This document shows positions 28,808-32,131 of a stretch of 32,131 bases of DNA, piece by piece (positions within the stretch are counted from its first letter, which is position 1; each line of letters opens with the position of its first letter). The notes under the pieces were generated by a model that worked only from the letters and a program-made list of their open reading frames with translations, was not told the origin of the DNA and did not search any database. The position numbers were made by a program, and so were the translations under genes. This DNA comes from Chara braunii (lineage: Eukaryota; Streptophyta; Charophyceae; Charales; Characeae): positions 188,874 through 221,004 of the forward strand of contig BFEA01000611.1 in assembly GCA_003427395.1 (NCBI GenBank). The letters run 5' to 3'.

Positions 28808-29573
28808 AGTAGGGTTACTCATACGGGAGTATCCCTCTACTGTCCAATTACAATCACCTCATTCCTTCCCTCGTCAGTTGATCCCCGAATCAAACAAGTA
28901 TCAGGATGACCCCACGATAGTTATCCTAGTACCAATTTGATGCGTAGGACTCGGAGATTAGTTAAAACAACTCTTAGTTAAGTTGTTATGATCATTCACC
29001 TATCTTGTCCATGCGCCGTGTATGAGCAAGAGGCATGCCGACCCCACGGGAGTCCTCACTCCTCTTGTCAAGTGACTTTCGCTATGCATATTTTAGTTAG
29101 TGGCGGAAATGGTTTGTATGGAAATATTTCCTCACCCCTTTTTCAATACCAAGTAGACTATTCAGCCGGAGATAAGGTAGTTCTCACGGGAAACCCCATT
29201 CCCCACTTTTCAGCCGGACGGATCGTCCTAGACTTAGGAGTTCTTATGCTCACGTAGTGAGTACTTTAATTATCTTCCAAGTCTAGTCCGATAGGTGATT
29301 AGGAGAGCCCCACGAGAGCCTCCTCCTACTTTTGCTTATGTTAATCGTCATAGCCTAGAAGCCTTGTACCCCACGGGAGTACCAGATTACCTCTTAGATC
29401 TAGTCCATAAAGTAACAGAAAAGACGCACGGCATCTTCCCGTTACCAACGCCGAAGTCAGACAAACACTTCACCGGATCATTACTTAGTTGAGTGAATGG
29501 CAGGGTAACTCTTACGGGAGTATCCCATCATTTCATGCAAGCAACGTGACGACTCCACGGGAGTCTCCATCAC
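28808..29573 (+). repeat. Eight hairpins with an ACG(GG) apical motif and variable stems
   Basis: ACG loops are at 28823, 28914, 29046, 29186, 29312, 29373, 29514 and 29557. The cleanest core is GACTCC-ACG-GGAGTC (29551-29565). Others are GACCCC/GGAGTC (29040-29054), GTTCTC/GGAAAC (29080 offset; 29180-29194) and GTACCCC/GGAGTAC (29366-29382). Several share a C-A mismatch at the same stem position. Outer stems differ and still pair: CAAGAGG/CCTCTTG (29027-29067), TAGGAG/CTCCTA (29300-29328), AGGATGAC/GTTATCCT (28903-28927), AATG/CATT (29496-29532). Spacing is irregular (43-141). Confidence 0.75.
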
Positions 29574-29977
29574 ACAAGGAACAAAAGTTTGTCATAAACC
29601 TACACCTTATACATATGGCTAAAGAGATACAGACAAGGAAAGTAGTACGAAAGCAAAGTTCACTTAAGTCGGTGTACATTAACTAAAAATAAACGGAACA
29701 GTCAGTCACGCGTCTATCCCTCCTCGACTCTTTGAAAACTTATGAGAGTCAATTAGAGTCATTAACCTCTTAATAACTTAAGCTAACAGACGGGCTTACA
29801 CAGACAAATGACCCCAGTACGTAAACAGAAGGAAGGATTCAGCACATGCATACACCTCCCTCAAACCGTTAACCTAACTTCTACCTATACTATGTAAGAA
29901 TATTACATTCACTAGTTGTATCTTTGATATAGACTTCAAATTATTATATACCCTAGTCCATTATTTTACAGACGTTC
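29574..29977. other. AT-rich non-coding stretch
   Basis: No gene recognised. It lies between the ACG-loop hairpins and the nested foldback. Confidence 0.4.
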
Positions 29978-30043
29978 GTAGGCAGTTGAAGTCCCGGACA
30001 ATGCGATTATGTTCGCATTGTTGGTGTGACTTCACACTCCTAC
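29978..30043. repeat. Three-tier nested foldback near the primer-binding site
   Basis: GTAGG (29978-29982) pairs with CCTAC (30039-30043), GAAGTC (29988-29993) with GACTTC (30028-30033), and ACAATGCGA (29998-30006) with TCGCATTGT (30013-30021). Internal loops are 5/5 and 4/6. It lies about 150 bases from the primer-binding site, in what would be the 5' leader of the minus-oriented element. That is where retroelement packaging or dimerisation structures sit, but this role is inference. Confidence 0.7.
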
Positions 30044-30192
30044 AAATAACATTTTCTTAGTGTCTAGTCCAACGGTAATTCAACTTACGTGTCACAAGCT
30101 ATATTAGCTTATCTAAAGGTTGTCGTTTTGCCGTGATCATTGTCTTACCAAACCCGAGTTCGTTCACTGAGGACCTCAGCTGGAAAGCGAGA

Positions 30193-30210
30193 TCCCCGAC
30201 AACGGCGCCA
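30193..30210 (-). promoter_or_regulatory. Primer-binding site for tRNA-Asp (minus strand)
   Basis: On the minus strand it reads TGGCGCCGTTGTCGGGGA. The known plant tRNA-Asp-type PBS is TGGCGCCGTTGCCGGGGA, so only one base differs. It is separated by two bases (TG on the minus strand) from the CA end of the adjoining LTR, as is normal. It therefore marks the start of the internal region of a Ty3-type element running leftward. Confidence 0.8.
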
Positions 30211-30212
30211 CA

Positions 30213-30478
30213 TGTCACGCGCGGTGGTCCCGCACCCTGCTGGGGAGCGCTGAACCTCACGGTAGTGTCACGCAAGATTTATTTCTTGAAGAACAACTGG
30301 TCACCACTCCGACCGTGTGCGCCGGTTGTACCTCGCGAATCCCCGACCTGTTGTGAGAGGTATAGCCGGCACGCACGGTCGGAGTGGTGACCAGTTGTTC
30401 TTCAAGAAAGAAATCATGCCTGACACGACTGTGAGGTTCAGCGCTCCCCAGCAGGGTGCGGGACCGCCACGCGCGACA
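30213..30478 (-). mobile_element. LTR end forming a 266-bp near-perfect palindrome
   Basis: The left half (30213 to about 30333) repeats the LTR end at 6192. The right half (about 30358-30478) is its inverted copy, about 90 percent identical by eye. The outside ends are TGTCACGCG and CGCGCGACA. The centre holds a hairpin-like ACCTC...GAGGT segment that in the 6192 copy lies in the opposite orientation. So the LTR here is truncated and followed by an inverted copy of its own U5 end, or two LTRs have been joined head to head. Frames inside it are meaningless. Confidence 0.75.
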
Positions 30479-30481
30479 ACG

Positions 30482-31230
30482 CACCTTAGCACCTCATCTA
30501 CTGTGGTCTTCGTGCTTGGAGATAGATGAAGACAATCGCCATTACCCCTCTTTGGGGTACTACCTGGTCATTGACGTAATCGATCTCAACCTTTGGGGCC
30601 CGATTATTCGGAGGGGGGGAGAAAGAGAAGAGGTGGGCGAAGAAGAAGAAGAAGAAGACAAAGAGGAAGAGGGGAGCTCAGGGGAGGAATCGGACAATCC
30701 CGGCTACAGTGGGTCGGAGGAGCCAGACACACCAAGTCAACAAAGCGAGGAGGAGGACAAAGCGGCCATGCAGAAAAGGCGAAAGAAAGCAGAAGGAAAA
30801 CGGCCTTTGAATCCATCGGGCGAACCGGCAGTGCGACTGTTACAAGGCGATCCCGCTCGCAATCCAGAGCCACCGCAAGAAGAACTTGATAGAAATGACG
30901 TCACCACCGTGGAGGGATCCAGCAGTAGATACCGAAGAAGAAGCCCTTCGCCGACTCAATCCCCTCCGCCACGGCCCACCATTCACATACGTGGAGATGC
31001 GGGCGTTCAGGCTTTGTCCCCGGTCCTTATCCCGTCATCCCCTTGATTACCTCACCTTCGGTCAGCTCGCGGGCCACCCCCTGTTTCCTCTCAGCTGGCA
31101 CCCCTTCCCGCCTTCCCTATTCCATCAACTCTACTCCACCCGCCTCCTCCCCAACATCGTCCAGAGTGCCACCACCCGCTCTCCCGTAACCTCCTTTCCT
31201 CTCCAAATCCTTCTCTTTAGCGTGGCATGA
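30482..31230 (+). pseudogene. Gag-like acidic/basic disordered reading frame (decayed)
   Basis: A plus-strand frame enters from the palindrome and runs to TGA 31044-31046. It has VIDVIDLNLWGPIIRRG, then a Glu-rich block (30620-30680), EESDNPGYSGSEEPDTPSQQ, a basic stretch KRRKKAEGKR, and an Arg/Ser/Pro tail ending LSPVLIPSSP. A second frame, shifted by one, overlaps from about 30886 and continues DYLTFGQLAGHPLFPLSW to TGA 31228-31230. I think one coding region has been frameshifted near 30900-31000. The composition resembles gag-like ORFs of plant and charophyte LTR elements, but no zinc knuckle, protease or pol is present. It has no canonical PBS upstream on this strand. Confidence 0.45.
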
Positions 31231-31450
31231 CTCGACTATAATAACATAGAAGTCTATTGTATGATTGCGGGTACTATTCCCGCGTGCCAGGATTGTGAAT
31301 ACTTCAACGCCGTGATTTCCCGCACTCTCTGCACCCTCTATCCTGACTACCTGGCCTCGATTCACCATTAGGACCATCGCTTCCCTCGAGAGCCTCGACG
31401 CTTTCTCCCACCTCTCCCGCAAGCTCACCTCCCTCCTCCTCCGCTTGTCA
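31231..31450 (+). pseudogene. Continuation of the decayed frame, one stop and one frameshift
   Basis: Directly after the TGA at 31230 the same frame stays open: LDYNNIEVYCMIAGTIPACQ, then CEYFNAVISRTLCTLYPDYL to TAG 31372-31374 or so. One base out of frame it then continues TIASLESLDAFSHLSRKLTS to a TAA at about 31452. The sense-rich, Leu-patterned peptide across both breaks suggests a real protein that acquired a TGA and a one-base indel. The family is unknown. Confidence 0.4.
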
Positions 31451-31900
31451 TAAGATTACCCTTCCCCGACAACCTCTGACATCCGGGGCGGAACTCACGA
31501 ATGCCATTTGGATGGCACGTGTAAGTTCCACGTCGATCGTTGGTGTTATCCACGTCCTATGGATCGTCGGATGCTGAGAGAGTAAGCAGGATCTTGGTCA
31601 AGATTGGAACCCCCTGGGTGTCACATATGTGACGAACTGTTTTCTATAACCGCACGACTTTCTGTGTGGCGCTAATTCGGGGGATGATCAAGAGCGGCCC
31701 GTCCAATCGCATGAATGCCCTCGCTTTTTTGGAAAAGGGTGGTCCCACAACAGTTGGTAGATGATCGCGCCTTCGCGAGCAGGACAAATAATTGTTGCCA
31801 TATCTTCTTTCTTGTACTTCTGTGGGAAATGAGAATTTTGGCATGATCATCGTGCGGGAATATCTTTTTGAATTTTCAACTGATATCGAGTCCCTGCGAG
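31451..31900. other. Unassigned spacer with a 14-base palindrome
   Basis: GTCACATATGTGAC at 31620-31633 is a perfect palindrome and GCCAT-TTGG-ATGGC lies near 31504. No gene is recognised. Confidence 0.45.
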
Positions 31901-31904
31901 CTAT

Positions 31905-32042
31905 GAATCCCCCTCGGCGGCGGACAGGCCCGGCCAAGTCCGCGGCCGAGTCCGCGACCCCTCGGACGCGTCCGCGCGTCTTCGCGGACGCGTGGTGGCC
32001 GCTGGGGAAGGGGGTTTGAGAAACGGGAAGCGCCACGTGGCG
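31905..32042. repeat. GC-rich CpG-dense foldback patch
   Basis: TCCGCG and GGACGCG words recur. CGCGTCCGCG pairs perfectly with CGCGGACGCG (about 31967-31992). CGCCACGTGGCG at 32031-32042 is a perfect palindrome with an ACGTG G-box core. It could be a MITE or promoter-like remnant. Confidence 0.6.
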
Positions 32043-32069
32043 GCGCAACCCCAGCCCCACCCCATCAGG

Positions 32070-32131
32070 CAAAAAAAAACGAAAAAAAATCTAATTTTTG
32101 GTTAGGGGGGTAAGGGCGAAATCGAAGAAAA
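32070..32131. repeat. A-rich end of window
   Basis: Runs of A (32071-32079, 32082-32089) and GAAGAAAA at the very end. A possible retroelement tail cut off by the window edge. Confidence 0.4.

Noticed and set aside
29978-30043. miRNA precursor
   Set aside because: The arms are only about 25 bases with large internal loops, too short and irregular for a plant miRNA duplex; kept only as a foldback.

Overview
This is a stretch of a large, repeat-dominated eukaryotic nuclear genome. There are no bacterial-style operons and no intact protein-coding host gene that I can recognise. The window is full of retroelement debris, simple repeats and one assembly gap (12296-12400). Two signs suggest a plant or streptophyte alga. 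One is a retrotransposon primer-binding site matching the 3' end of tRNA-Asp, as in many plant Ty3-type elements. The other is an acidic, gag-like reading frame of a style I loosely associate with charophyte (Chara-like) repeats. The taxon is inference and cannot be proved here.

Layout. 1-180 is a degenerate pentamer satellite. 499-1020 and 14803-15324 are two 522-bp copies of the same palindromic MITE. 2202-2530 looks like the 3' end of a retrotransposed sequence with an A-rich tail. 3165-6191 is a decayed LINE-like ORF1 with a zinc knuckle, carrying one early in-frame stop, and later stops and frameshifts. It is cut off at 6192 by the end of an LTR. A second copy of the same LTR end lies at 30213, directly beside a primer-binding site on the minus strand. 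The simplest reading is one minus-oriented LTR element of about 24 kb inserted into the LINE, with no gag or pol left and with later insertions inside it. 8.2-11.5 kb holds three diverged copies of a (TAA)n-flanked repeat. 9.69-10.05 kb is a hairpin-forming minisatellite. 11.5-13.3 kb is microsatellite-rich and contains the gap. 14.1-17.4 kb holds tRNA-like SINE heads, T-rich tails and a U6 snRNA-like sequence. From 30.45 kb to the end a decayed gag-like frame runs on the plus strand, followed by a GC-rich palindromic patch and an A-rich end.

The most unusual signal is structural. Several arrays are built of short foldbacks whose loops are conserved while their stems change in a compensatory way. 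The clearest is at 20711-21895: 16 units, each with a TAAGTT-type loop, an inner CCCT/AGGG-type stem and, in most units, an outer stem of different sequence that still pairs. Related designs occur at 7539-7799, 9687-10052, 22269-22417, 23593-23644 with 24280-24332, 25458-25903, 28808-29573 and 29978-30043. Most lie inside the putative giant element, so they could be structural parts of its RNA or a product of a foldback-driven amplification mechanism. No function can be assigned from sequence alone.
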